NCBI RefSeq assembly: GCF_047948215.1
Contig: NC_134461.1
Location: 92,130,245-92,194,244 of the forward strand
From: Lycorma delicatula
Lineage: Eukaryota; Arthropoda; Insecta; Hemiptera; Fulgoridae
Reading direction: 5' to 3'
DNA: 64,000 nt
Every line of letters begins with the position of its first letter. The first letter of the stretch is position 1. Below are positions 35,582 through 50,900 of this stretch, in pieces. The notes beneath the pieces are model-generated. The model made no database searches, had not been told where the DNA came from, and saw nothing but the letters and a program-made list of their open reading frames with translations. The position numbers and the translations under genes are program-made.

Positions 35582-35993
35582 CTAGATTGTTAGTGCATTT
35601 TTAAGAAATTCATTTTTCTGTTTATCATGAACAGTCTTCGACCCAGTCGCGGATGAACACGATGCTGATCTTCCTATATAATTAATCGGGCCTTTTTCAT
35701 TCCCAATCGCTCTAGTTAATCTTGGTGAAATGTACGACCAAGCCCCTTGATTTTTATGCTCTTCTTGTAGCCAAAATACTCTTGCGTTTGGGTAGTTTGT
35801 TACTGCATCTTTTATAATATCATTATAAGGAACGGGCGATATTTGTTCCAATCTTCCAACTGCTATTTTGTTTTCAAGTCCTGCTTTCGAACGCGCTTCT
35901 TTTAATTCATAATACACTTTACCGCTACATAATAATAATTTTGATACATCTTTACTAGGAGGCACATCTGGATCCGGTAAGTATGGTTTAAAT
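35582..35993 (-). CDS. OGDH: OGDH-like terminal exon
   Basis: 412 nt, from the acceptor TTTTTCTAG to a TAG stop at 35582-35584. The first base completes the split Lys codon (AA|A). It encodes [42 protein letters not shown] and [19 protein letters not shown], with a C-terminus in [20 protein letters not shown]. These are the family's KVYYDL, RxEQxSPFP and QEEHKNQG motifs in the expected order. Confidence 0.95.
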
Positions 35994-38900
35994 CTAGAAA
36001 AAAATGAAAAAGTGCTTATATTTTTAATTAAGATCTTCTAAAACATTTTCATTTACATCGGTTTTGCTTTTTATTTTCCATCCAATAAAAAAAAAACTTA
36101 ATCGCTTTAAAATTAATAGAACTAATTTTCCAAAGGCTTTTTCCAGATAATTTTCGGCGAGATCTCAAAATTTATCAGCAATTAACCAGTTGTTTATTCC
36201 GCTACTTACCAACAAATTCTTCAGTGAAGTTTCCGTAAATAGTATTCGACTTATTCTAAGTATAATAATAGAATAATAAATAATGTATATTATATTTATT
36301 ATTCTTTATATGTGTATTTTCATTTAATTAATTTTTTTGTCAAATTTATTGTGCTTTGTAAAATAATCAGCACTAATGAAATATATTACTCGATAACATA
36401 CTTAGGCATGAGACAGTGGTACCAGGAATGCCAATGAGGAATATAATTATTAGATCTAAAAGGCTTTAAAGATGTAGTTCAGTTAATTTAAAAGCGATTC
36501 GTTCAAAATTTTTATAATTTTAATAAAGTTTTACATTTCATCAAGATAATCAACAAATAAAAAAAGTTTCATTTTATTAAGAAAAACGTTTTTTACAAAA
36601 TGTTTATTTATTTCATGGTGAAAAGAAAATGGTAGAAAATTAATTTTTAATCTAGAGTTCATTTTTCCACTTCAACTAGAAAATATTAAATTATTAGATA
36701 TATATTAAATTAATATTATTAAATATATACCTTTGTTTTACAGAATTTTTTTTACAAACGAATAGCGTACAGGATTTATCATCGAATGAAAATTACATTA
36801 CAAAATGTTACAATTCAACTATTAAAAAGAGGGGTTTTTGCAGAATAGTTGAAAAAGAGACATTTATAAAAGTATGCAATGAAATTATTTTATAATTAAT
36901 GGCATACAGATAACAGGAAAGAATAATAAGGAGTTGTAAAGGGATCAAAAGATGGGCCCCGTAAGAAGATGGATTAAAACGACTAATTATTTTTAAAATT
37001 ACAAGCTGAATAAAAAATCGTTTGAAGGATTTTTTTAAAAGAATCTTTTAAAGTTCTAAAGAATTTTTAAAGATTGATCTCAAAAAAAACACCAAATCTT
37101 GTACTTTTCTTCCTTAGAAAATTGAGAAAAAAAACCGCGGAAACTTTTTTCAAAATGTTTTTTTTTTCTATTGATGTGAAAAATTAAAAAAAAAAATATA
37201 GAAATTTATGCTTTATATTACAAAATAATTTACTTACTTGCTTTATATTAAAAAATCTTAGTAGGTAAGCCTTACCCACCCAAATTTCTATTATTTATTA
37301 AATTCACCGAAAAGTTATCTTCCAATGAATTAGAGAATTTGACATAGTGGAAGGAGGAGGAGAAGGAATAACCTATAGTCATGATATTTTCGTACGCGAT
37401 ATCAAAAGTTAATTAAAGGATATAAAACATATCAGGAACACCTTTAAAATCAAGTTTATTTCGTGTTCAGAGTTAGTTAAACAGGATTTACTTAAACATT
37501 TATATCCTTAAACACTCTCCATTTAAAAAAAAAAAGGTTTAACAGTATAAAAATTCTAAAAGACCTTTATAGGGATAGCCAAATTTTTTTAATTATTTAA
37601 AGATGCGCCAAGAAATTCTATTTAGATTGTTCTAAAAACTAATATTTTCCCGATTTCTCAGAATTTTAAATTTGGCAATATTATTGGTAATACAAATAAG
37701 AATTTTTTAATCGTTTTAAGTGTGTTTTTCTCAATTTTTTTTCTGTTAGGCAAAAGTGATTTGGAAGGATTTTTACGGCCGATTCCTCTTCCGTATACAA
37801 ACGTACTCCGGAGGATGTGGTATGGAAAAACGCCATTTTATACGAAAAACGACTTTGCCTGATCGGAATTCGAACATAGATTTCTTTTGATGTCAAGACG
37901 AAGACACTAGCACTCTGTCAAAATAGGCGGTGGTGATTTAAAAAGTACATTAATGAGAAAAAATGTTTAATTTTTAAATTTTAATATAAAAATAGTTTTC
38001 TTAAAATCAAGCTAATTTCACATGTTGATTGAAAATTTATTTGGTTGTTAATTCCTGATTTTTTGGAGACTGAACAACCAAACAAGCTATTATCGCACTA
38101 AATTTACACGCCCAAGATGTGTCACAGATCAACTACAAACCTAATGCAATTTTTTCTGTAAAAGAAAAGGAATAATTGTATTGACAAACAAACCAACTTT
38201 TTGTGTATGGTATTTAATAGACACAAACATTATTCAGGGTCCTTAATGGGATCATACACAAATTATTAAAATAGAATGTGTGTACTCCATGTCAGAAAAA
38301 TATATAAATGAATCATAACACGATAAAAGAATTAAAACGCGAAATATATATACATAAACATATATATCGACGATTATGGTTTGCTAATTTAAATCTGCAA
38401 TGCGAAGATGCAAAAAAGCAATCACAAGCATCAAGGAAAATGTGACTAACTGTTCTGTAACGATTATCCAAAGGATAATCAGAGCACATATTGGAGTAAC
38501 AGTATTCTTAAAGCACTGTTGACTTCTATAGCAATACAGTAGTATCTTTTTGCCTACTACTTTTTACCATACATTCTGCCAACCTACTTTCAAACAGTTT
38601 TAGAAAGATGCCTTAATATTATGGATAAAATACTTGATGAAGATGGGCTGAGTGCAAGCTTCCTAAGTTCAAAGCAAGCTTCCTAAGACCAAACCAGTTC
38701 TTTCATGTCCTGGATTTTCTAAATGGTTAAGAATCCAGAAAAAAATTATGTTTGATTTTGATTTTAGTTGTTAAGTACAGAGACTGGGCGAATATCCACA
38801 AATATTCCATGCATAATGAATATGGTGAATAGAACTTAAAGTATCAATAACTAGTAATCTGCCAAGTTATGAGTAGCAATAAGCAAGCCATAAAACTCAA

Positions 38901-41900
38901 TAATAAATAAGCTGCCTTTGTGAAGCCAGATTAAACATGTAAATTCTCTTTTCTAATGCAAAGAACCAATGAAATTCATCCTGTTTTGATTCATTAGTCT
39001 AAAAGACTAAGTGAATTCATCTTAAATAGATGAGTTTAAAATAATCATATTATTTGAAATCAATATTTACTTTAATAAGCCTTGAGGTATAGTGCATTTT
39101 TTTAATTTGGGATCACTGTAGATAGTTGTATACTTTGAATTAAGTGTATCTGTAGCTTTCTTCTACTCTAGTTCATCAGATCAGAATGTGTTTTTGATTA
39201 GAAACCTAACAGCTGAATGACAACCAGCAGACTAGGTGAGTCTACACTCATCAAAGTTCAACATAATGTAGTGGATAATAAACTGAGTGTATACTATGAA
39301 AGCGAATGAATAAATGGAGAAGTAATCTGACATTATTATTATTCAAAACCAGACTGAAATTCCATTGAAATCATAAATTACAGTCATCAGAAATATAATT
39401 TCATTACAGTTTTTTAATAGGATAAAATTTATTGGTTGATTTGTTAAGGTCTTTAGATATCTTGCGCAGCTTTCATGATATGGGACCTGTTGGCTGCTTT
39501 CCTCATTAAATAGTGAATTTATTGTTACCTTGATACATTTATGACTTACCAGCCTAGGACTAAAGAAAAATTGTAAATGACAAGGCTGTACAAATTTTGG
39601 CACAAAAATACTTGATTTCTAAGACTAAGTTGACAAGTCAGACCAAACATGTATATTCTCTTCCCTAATACAAATCCAATCAAATAACCCTTGCTTTGAT
39701 TGATCGACCTAAACAATTACACTTTAATCCAACCAAGAAAGATTGATTTAAGAATAATCAAATATTATTTGAAATCCATATTTATTTTTATTTTCTGCGG
39801 TTTGATGTGAAGTTATAGAGGTATTTTTGTATCAATAAAATCAGTTTTTAAGTTCGTTTCTAACCGTAAACATAGATTAAGTTATATGTAGAAGATAGGT
39901 TTCTACCTCAATAAATTACTATTACGCAAAATAAATATGGTGATGAAATCAAGAGGGTAATGGATTGATTTATCCTACCCATTTATCTCATGATATATGA
40001 AAATTAAGATGTACAGAAATTTTATACCTCACAGGAGGTAACTCTTGTGTAGTCTTATTTAAATGCTCTGTTTATTTTCTCAAAAAATTAAAGAGTAATT
40101 TTATTTTTTATCGCTAACTTTTCATTTTGTGGTTACTTTCTGTACAATTTGTGGTCATTAAGGGAAAATAAATCCATATGCCACATTAGGACTATTAATA
40201 ATATAATATATATCTGAAGTATGGTGTAAAACCTAAATTCTGCATCATAACATATTTGAATGAACAAACACCTGAGTTATATTTAAGCTGTCACATAATG
40301 AAAATGCAATAACTATGCTATAACCTTTTCTCCATAAATACTTATTAATACATTTAATTTATTATTATTATAAATTGTCATTAAAAATATTTCAAAAGTT
40401 ATTTACTTTGTATCACCAGTAAATTCAGATAATGGCGAAACACACTGTGGATAGCGAAGTAAAAATTTTGGTGTAAAAATAATAAGAGGTTTACGATAAT
40501 TTAATTTCACTTGTCGACGAAGTAAATGAAAAAAACTGGCTGGAGTCGATGCATTACAAATGAACCAGTTACTTTGTTTCATTTGTTTTGGCATATCAGT
40601 AGTTGCTTCTGAATCATCATCATTACACATCTGTAAAAATCTTTCTATTCTTGCACTAGAATGTTCTGGTCCCATCCCTGAAACACACAACATTGTTCAT
40701 TAATACAGAATCATACACACAAAAACATGTGGTTCAGGCCACAATTTTAATGTGAAGAAACCTGATTCGCATTACAATTACACTTCACAATCTAGCAATA
40801 CAATCTGAAAATTATAATATGATATATGTTATAATTCATCCATATATTGTACTAATTTTCATTTTTCTTTTTCCCCCTTTTTAACTTATTTATCATTTCT
40901 TACTTGGGGCTCCCTCCCTTAGTCAAACAACGAGTGCTTCTGTTGCTGTTGCAGAACATAAATTGTTGGAGAACACTGATATATATTTCCAATTGACATG
41001 TGCTGTAAGCTAGATACATCATTGTCATAAGTGAATGATGCATTAAATTCTGAAAATATTAAATGTCTAGAACTGTTGAATTTAAAAAGACGATTGGCAA
41101 TTTCTCTTATAGTGCAATCCAATTTTGGATATATGATCAGTTTAGATCATCAGAATATGAAATTCTAACATAACAGGCAATTTTTTAATATAGTTTTAAT
41201 AGTAATAAACATAACTGGATATATGGATTGTATTTAAATATTATGTAATTAATATTCAATTGAAGGTTAAACAGAGGGAAAACAGGCTAAACCACATTAT
41301 ATAAATTTTCAGGAGGCCACTTTTAAGTTGGCAACATGATAGAGTAATAAATCTCTAATTAACACATTTATTTGGCCAAACATTATTTTATTCCCTTCAT
41401 CATTTTCTTTGAGTCTCCTATTTTATAAATTTCTTATTAGCTCTGTATTCATATGTAGCTGTTTTTCTACGGTTTTGTTAGAAGAAAACCATAATACCAA
41501 AACCTGAACAAGTGTTTACTTAAAAGAATAAACAAACAAACAAACATTGAGACTAATTTACATACTACATAACAAACGATTAATTCAAATTGCCAAAACA
41601 TTAATCATGAATTAATATCTTAATAAGAAATAATATTTTCATTATTATAAAACATTTCACATTCATTAAAAAAGGAATTAAAATGAAACAAAAAAAAGTT
41701 TTCAAGACTAATTATTATATTAAATAGAAAACAAGTAATTCAAATTTGTAAAGTTTAGTTTATAGCAATAATAGAATAGATAATGTGACAATAAAATGTA
41801 CAGAATAATCACTGATGTGACAAATCATGTTCTTCCCCAGTCAGTAATGGACATGCCTATTGTTCTCCTGTACTGCAATATTAAAAAAACCTTGTTTTTT

Positions 41901-44900
41901 CCTGAACTACCATCTCCTCACTTCTTCTCTACTCACTGTGATGTTATTAATAAAATTCAGAATAATTATACAGAAAATAAATTAATATAAAATTCCATTA
42001 CATTATTATTATTATTATGACAAGAGTGTGCTTAAAGCAATTGTATGGTTGTAGTATAATTTAAATTATGATTTTAATGTTTATTTTATCCCAAATGATT
42101 GTTCACCACTTGTTTCTATGTTGTAGAAAGGTGACTACAAAATTTGTAAAACTGTATTATTTCACAATCAACCTAAATTTGCCACAAAATGTTAAGCCAC
42201 ATTAATGGCCACATTAATGCCACATTAATGTAGCTAAGACATTCTACTGCATCAGAGCAAATAGTAGCCAGCAAAATTAGCTCAGAAGCTAGAGGATTGT
42301 GAAATCTTGAATTTCAGATTCCCTTTAAAATCATTTTAATTTAAATACACTTAGATTTGCACTATGTTATCTGCTTATTTTATACTTATGAAACTAACTC
42401 ACTTGTTTATTTACTGCTACAGTCAGAAGAATGAATACATTATATTAATAAAATATTTTTCTTCAATCTGACTTTCAAGGAGTCATCCTTTTAGATAATT
42501 TTTTATACATCCTTCCTTTTTAGATAATTTTTTTTAAAAATCTTTAATACATCTGATGAAGTGGTGTGCATCACAAAAGCACTAATGTGAAAGAATCTTT
42601 GAAAAAATAATCAGTATTTGATATTTTTATTTGATTTATTATTGATAATGATTATTATCATTATATACTGCTAGAATACTAAACTACAAATTTATTAATG
42701 AAATATTCTTGTAAATAAACATGGTTGAGAGTAAAGTAACGTAGGATGTTATTTTACTTTCCATTGTCATATGTTATACTTTGCCGTCATTTCCTCAAGA
42801 AGCCTGTGAACAGTTTTATGTATTCAAGATATCATACCTAATATAAGAAAATTTGTTGTTAAGACAGCATTCTTATAACTTGAACTTTCTTCCTAAATTG
42901 CATGATTTTACACTATTTTTTTTTCTATATTTTTCTCCATGGTCATTTATGAAAATTATTTTAAAATCAAACTTTCAAAACAAATCAAACCAAATCAAAT
43001 TTAAGATGAGTTTGAAAAGCTCCTGAAAACCTTTTTAACAAAACATTTAAATCTATAAAATTTGATTCAGTTTGTCATTTAAAGAGATTAAAAATATATT
43101 TTTTTAAATTTACAATACTATAAAACAATTTTTTATAGCATTCTAATGTGTTATATTATTTTTATTGATTGATGATAAACTATGCACCTTCCATTCCATG
43201 GGGAAGTAACAAAACTACTCCTGCTTGACGGATCCATTTTACTTCACCAGAGCTTAGATATTGATCCATTAAAATCTGAGCAGAATTGCAAAAGTCACCA
43301 AATTGGGCTTCCCACATTACCAGCGCATAAGGATTAACAAGGCTTACACCAATCTCAAATCCAAGAACACCAAATTCACATAATGAACTGTTGCATAACA
43401 TATACATAGCTTGATTTGGAAATATATTTTCTAACACATTAATTCTTTTGTCTGGTACTTTTTGATCATGCAATACATGATGCCTATGACTGAATGTACC
43501 CCTTTCAACATCTTGACCACTAAGCCGAACATATATTCCTTCCTGAAAAAGACAAGTTATCAGTATTAAAAAATGAATCATCTAATTTGGTAACAAAACA
43601 GAATTCCTAATTGATAAACATTTTTTTGATTTTTAGATCAATTTTAATTTTTAATCATGACTGAAATTCATCAATCAATCAACTTTATTTTATTACTGTG
43701 TTAGATTGATAATTTATTTATATTTTATTGATAATCAAAATAATGATAATAGATCATGGAATTTTAGTGATAATGAATCAAATATAGCAAGTGCTGTGAA
43801 TTATTTAAATTATTGTTTATACATCTTTTTTTCTTTTAGAAACACTTTTTCATTTGGGGATAAGTTATTTTTACATTTGTAAATGTAAAGATACATTTAT
43901 GTTTTTGCAATTTAACATTGCAAAGATGCAATATTAAAGGTTTAGTATTTAAAAAATGTATGGAACCTAATGCGTAACATTAAGATCTACATTAGTTGAA
44001 TTGTTATCTGGGCGAGTCACCACATCCTTAAATTTCATTGTTATTGTCATTGTAATTGAGAAGTAGGCAAGTAACAACCTCTTTGCCTAGTGTTTTTTAT
44101 GCTGCAGTTAGCCAGCCAAATGACTCATGGGATAAGTGATCTCTTACAAAGTTCACAATGGCCTCGTGTAAGAGTGGATGAGTAGGTACAGGGACAGGAT
44201 GCTCAACTGCCCTTGTGGTGAAAAATCACCCCTAAAGGTAGAAGTACCAATATTTGGTTGACAGCATTAGGGTGCAGTTTGCATTAGAAATCTACTACAT
44301 TAAAAATCCAGATGAATATCCTCAGGAAATTAGATGGAATTTATAATCAACGATCAACATTATTCATGGTACAAAAAGAACAAGAATTTGATTCTTATGA
44401 TGCATTTTGATAACTTGAGAAAGAGAGAGCATAATAACAATGCTTTCTAGACTGATATATGATTTTAAAAAATATATACATATTTAAAAAGTAGACTCCC
44501 ACAATTCTTAGTCTGTGAAAAATGACTTGGACACAATATGAATATTAATATACATCATATCTATGAAGTATTAACTTAATTAAAGGCTATTAACTTTACA
44601 ATATGTTTAGATTACTTTTTAAATTTATTATTTCCATGAGATATTATGTTTTATATTCAGCATATGATAATTAAATTACAGTCTATCTATTCATTTACTT
44701 GATGTTGTCCATGAAGGTTAATAGTAAAAATTATTAATTTGTTTATGACAAATTAAATAAAATATTTTAATTAATTGTTAGTTTTAAATGTAGATACAAT
44801 GAGCACAGTAACTATGCAATTAAAGAAGCACTCCAAAGTAACACAAGAACCCACACCTTGGCTGATAACCTCATAGTAACAAATTACAAATATATTTTTT

Positions 44901-47900
44901 GAGGTCATTTCACTGGTTTATTGCTGTTCTCCATTCCTTTCTTTTCTGTGCTAATCTTTTAATCTCAACATTAATAACTATGTCCTCAGCTATCTGTCTT
45001 ATAAGTTCCAGACTTTATCTTTCAGTCATTAAGTGTTACACTTCATAAAAATATTTTTAAGAAAATCTTTTTTAAACATTACATCTATATTATTAGCAGA
45101 CTTCTGTTCTGCATGAAAACTCTCTTGACTTGTGCCAGTCTTCTTTTGGTCACTTAATTTACTTTGATACTATATTTTACTTTTGTTTCAAAAGTAGCTC
45201 TGCTGAATCCAGATTTTCCCAAGGTACCCATGTTACAATGATATGACAAGTCATAAACTTCTTCCTGGATTAAAATTGAAACCATACCATGTTACAACTG
45301 TGCAACAACTGAAGGAGACATACCGAAATGACTTGATTATTGCAACTTGCTTCTTGAAAACAATGCTGGTGGACAGAGAGACCTGATTTTGTATTTCGTG
45401 TCAGACAAGGCGTGGTTTCATTTACCCAGCCATGTTAATTCGCAGAACACCAGGTATTGGACAGCGAGGAATCCTCATGAGATATTTGAATGTTGACTTC
45501 TCTTGTTAATTATTTAGATAATTAACAAGAGAATTTAAGTAAGCTCTTACTCTAGTTCTATCTATAGAGTCTTCTGATACTGGTCATCAATGCAATTGGT
45601 AGAATGGCTGCTTCTTTTTAGTAGAGGTTTGTGAGATGGAGACCTTCCTAATGATGTGCTTAGGGATTCAATTTTCTATCCAGAAGTTACATAAATAGTT
45701 CTTTCTTTTTCTGTTTAGCCTCCAGAACCACCGTAAGGTATTACTTCAGAGGATGAATGAGAAGGATGATATGTATGAATATAAATGAAGTGTAGTCTTT
45801 TACAATCTCAGGTCGATCGTTCCTGAAGTGTGTGATTAATTGAAACCCAACCACCAAAGAACAGCGGTATCTACGATCTAGTATCCAAATCTGTATAAAA
45901 GTAACTACCTTAAAGAGTTCAACAGATGGCTGTAGTCCCGATCTGTTGAAGCTAGATTATTACTCCTCTTAATTTTAATCAACAAATCCATATCAGTAAA
46001 ACACTTTACATACAGTCATACATACATTGCAAAATTATGTATCAATTTTCCGCAGAAAATACACAGGAATACAATAAAGTACACAGGAATTTACAATAAA
46101 TTGTATGAGGTATGAGGGAAATTTCCTATTCTTTAGCTTATACAACAGTCTAAGTCTACCGCTACTTCCTTACATCCTCATCTAGACAAGTTTCATTTCA
46201 TATGATTATGGAAAGATATGGTTTTAGACTGATGCAAGACAAAGAGTACAGAAGGAAATCAGAAAATGCTAATCATACTAAAAAGTCACTCAATCATATC
46301 TTTTATAACTATAAAACATTAAACTTAAAAAGAAAAAACTAAAATTTAGTATCCAATAAATTTTGAACAGTTTCTACAAAATTTTATTTTTAACTTACCT
46401 GCAAAAGGGATGCAAAAGCAAATGATTCTCCACAAGCCCAATCTATTATATTATTAGCAATATTTTTATTTCGGATTGAAAAAATACGTTCTAAACCTTT
46501 GTGTAAATTAAAATTAGCAGGCGGTGTTGATATCGCTTCTCCAATCTTTAATAGAATTTCTGATTTAACACCAGTTATTGGAATTTCTAATTGATCTTTT
46601 TTTTGCTATAAATAAATTGGAAAATGTATGTTAAAGTTATTACTGGTAAAATAAATATACTTTCAATAAAGATAAATGAGCAGAATTTTTCAAAAGCTGA
46701 ATTATTAAATTTAATAAAAAATATAAAACTTTTACTTAATTTGAGATAAATGCATTTAAAAAAATTACATATGTATATTTTTTAAGTTTGTTTTTAGTAA
46801 TGCATTTCTAGGGTATTATTAAGAAGTCCATAATAAACAGTATTAAAAGAATAAACTTATAAGTAAAACAAAACATAACTTCTCTTGAACATAAATCAGC
46901 ATAATCATGATAAGGGCTCCTGAAAGTACCAATCAGCACAATAAGATTTCCTGACTGACTGTACCCTCTTTGGATTGATTATTCTCATCCTTAATCTTAT
47001 CACTTTTCTTATCATTGAATTTCTTTTATCTGGATAAGCAAGAAAAGAATTTAAGTTTATTAAGCACTAATCACAAAGAGTTTTGAAATGGTAATTTTAG
47101 ATATAAAATTTGTTAAGTATATTATCAGTCTAGCCCAATAGGTTCCTAGAAATTTCCGACAAAATTAAAAAGACAAATTTCTGAGCAAAAGGCTTTTTTC
47201 TCTTTTTGAGAAGCCAAGTGAGAAAAAAAGATCAAAGACATTTTTCGGTCTACACACAGTCTCAATTTATTATTAATTAGATATCTTATTACATTCATAT
47301 AAATCTGAAATGTTCATATTCTTACAATACTGTTCATGATATATTTAGTTTTTAGTAAATATTTTTGAGTATTCTACTAACTTAGATGTAGTAGAAATCC
47401 TTTACAAACTTATATAACTTTACAATTAAGTTATACTGTATAATTTTTTTTTTAAATTATTTCAACTAATTAATTAATCCAGATATTTTATTCAATTTTA
47501 ATAATGATGTGTTTTATAAACACTACCTTTTGATGTAAGATTGTTTTCAGTAAATCCATCTGTAAAAATCTGTACAACTTTAAAATAACAAAACTTGTTT
47601 ACTTTTATTTCTGCTCTGGTGGTTCCCTTGATATTTGATTTCAAAAACAAAACAAAGCACTACTATTTATTAAACCGTTTGTAGGGCAGTATGTTTAATA
47701 AAATTGTATGTATAATTTATTTATAAAAAGTTCCTTGGAGAATTGAATTGTTATTAATAGCATTAGCTAAAAACAGATCTATAAGTTTTATTTATACATA
47801 TTACCCTTTAGATCTTTTTTATCATGTAGATTTCAAACTTTGTAAGTCAGTTGAATTTTGTAGGAATATCAAGCCACTTTTACTCATGTGTGTATTTGTC

Positions 47901-50900
47901 AATTATAATAGCATTAAATAAGTACAAAAATTGATCCTTAATTTCTTCCTTTTATTTAATCATACTTTGAAAGAATGTGTTTTTAGATATATATTTCTAT
48001 TTTCAATTTTTTAAATAATATCTATGACAATATAATACAAGATTTATTACAAGACTACAAAGATTTAATAAGATATTATCATTCTATTCTTTAAACATTT
48101 TATATTAATTTAATTTGCTTCAGTTTATACTGCACATAAAAAGTAAAATATTTGAATTTTTTTTCAATTTAGCATGAATAGGAAAATTTGGGATGAAGAA
48201 TAAATTATGTAAATGCAATAACACTTACACTAAAAAATCCTGGCCATGGAGAATCAATCCAGGAAGAACTAATCAACTTTTTGTTTTTCATTGCTTCCTG
48301 GTAACCATCTTCTAAAAACTTTTCATAAGCATCAGCCATATTTTTTACTTCTTCTGGAGTAATCACCTTAAAAAGGAAATAATAGAAATTTAAATTTATT
48401 TACTAGATAAGAAATCTACCAGGTAGAAGGTGACTAGAATTTTTTTGAACTCAAAACAGTTTGAAAAAGGCAGTTCTGCTTGACTTTTTCTTTCAATTTT
48501 GCATTTTCCTACAGGTTTATAATTAAACATGAGCAAGGACAACCATTCTTTTTAAATAAGTCAACCAATTGTAATTGAATGTTGTAAAGTCATCATTTAC
48601 AATTTTTACTTAGAACTCATATTGAATATCTTTTATCTTACATCTACCTAACCTTATTAATATTATTTTTTCTCTTTGTAGATATCTCATCTCTGGTTGG
48701 TTGTCTTTTCTTTGACATTATCTAAGATTCACTCCCATTAATAAGCCTACTACTATAACTTTGTAAAACTTCATAATGGTGTTCATATTAGCCTCATTAT
48801 TTTTAAATGTCTTGTATTTGTGCTGCAAACTTGTTAGAATTTGTAGTTCTTATTAACAAGGTCAAAATTTGTTCTAAAAGAAATATAATACTTACAAGCT
48901 TCAGCATTTTAGAAAATTTATACAGAAGAAACTGGAATTAGTTCTTAGATTCACTCAACAGAATCAGGTTAGAAGGAGATTAATAAAATACTATTATTAC
49001 TAACTAGAGTAATATTTTTCTACAATCTTGAGAGTGCTGATGTGTAGTTCAGGTACAAATTTGGCATGACAGAGAAGTAGCAGTTCTCCCTTTTATCCAG
49101 TAGCTTATAGGTTCATATCTTATTTTATTGTAAAATATACTTTGTAGGTTGAAAGCTTATAGATTCATGAATCAGGTTTGACCCACAGAGAAGTACCATA
49201 AGCTTCTGCAGTTAATTAAATCTTTAACAGTAAATATGAAAATAAATTTTTCAATTTCCTTCCTGAAATAAATAATATAAATACAAACAAGAAACAACTT
49301 TTTTTTGGCAACCACAACCAAGAAAAATATTTGAACCACATATTGGACGGTAGTTTGAAATAGTGAATGGATGTTGCCACAGTCTTTGTCCATAGTACAA
49401 TGATTACACAGTATCAGTGTGTTGTAATTTATGATGTTTAGTAGCAGTCGTGATGTCAGAGAGTAAGATTAGATAATATTTTAAATAATAATATTTTTAT
49501 TAATAATAACCCAGACTAAATTGAACATTAATGATGGTTGTAACTTTTACAGCAATCAATAGAAACTTTAATTTTTTTTTGTCTTTCAATGTATTTTGAA
49601 GCAATTCCTAGCAGTTCTTTCAGGCGATGAAAACATGTGTTTAAGATATGCTTAAACAATGTAATAGGTCTAAATGTTTTTTTGTGTATTTAAGTATGTG
49701 CTTCATTATGTTCAAGTGCACTAAGATTTAAAACTTTTTTGTGTAAGTGTAAAATATCAAAGAAGCTGTTAAATGTTAATGAATTCATGAATAAAAATCA
49801 AATCACAGATTTAATTTTTTATTTCTATGAGACAGTTATCAAATGCCCAGCTTTTTGTTGCAATGGAATACCTTATAATAATAGGAATGCTTATTTCATA
49901 GTAATGCAGAGTTAACATTTGGTGACAAAAAAAACAAACAAAATACAACAATTGAAAACATTCAGACAAAAAAATAATTGTTAATATTAGAATCTACTCA
50001 GTTTGAATTATCATTTTGGTTTAGTATTTTGCAGCAAGATGAGATGAGAAAAGTATATTTCTAGAGAAAACTTACTTATCAAATTTAATTCTCTTATTTA
50101 TTAAGAACAAATTTTTATTTTATTTAATATTTTTATTTTTATACCTTTTCTTTAATTAATTTATCAGCATATAAGTAATTGACTGGTTTCATTTGCTTAA
50201 TTTTCTTGTACATTACTGGTTGTGTGAACATAGGTTCATCAACTTCATTATGTCCTAATCGACGGTATGAAACAATGTCTATTACCACATCTCTGTAAAT
50301 TAAATAAAAGAATTATTAATATTATATGAAGACTACAAATAAAATAGCCATCATGTCGCTTACAAATTTTGAATCCTATAATTTTGTTTAGAAACTAAGT
50401 TCATATTAGAGTTTTAGTTACATCTTTACACTTAACTTTTATTTAGAGAAAGGTAAAAGTAAATTAAAAAAAAATAGCTTACATTATGTGTGAAAAAGGA
50501 TAACCACAGCTACTCTTTTTCATGACTAATAAATTAAGTCTACAATCATTAACAAATACTTTTTATAATGAAAAAGAAGAATTATATAACTTTCTAGTCA
50601 TACCACTAGTACACTGTTTAGCTGCCAGTAGTTATCCATTATGTTGAGTTAGGTAATTTGATAAGCAACTAATGAGCAATTTGTTTGCTGCTATTAATTG
50701 GGATATATTGCTGAAATAACAGAAGAGGAAGTAGAAGGTATACTAGATGACAAAAGTTTAGCTTCAGATAAAGTAAAGTAAAGATAAACTAAAAATCTTA
50801 AGATAATTTTAGAAGGCATGCTTAAAGAAAAATTAAGCTGTTTATATGGTTCTTGAAAGACCATCTGGTAATACGGAACAGAATAACATTTTTAAGAATT

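Noticed and set aside
41796..41990. 64-residue plus-strand frame in an OGDH-like intron
   Set aside because: No splice context or motif, and its length is expected by chance.
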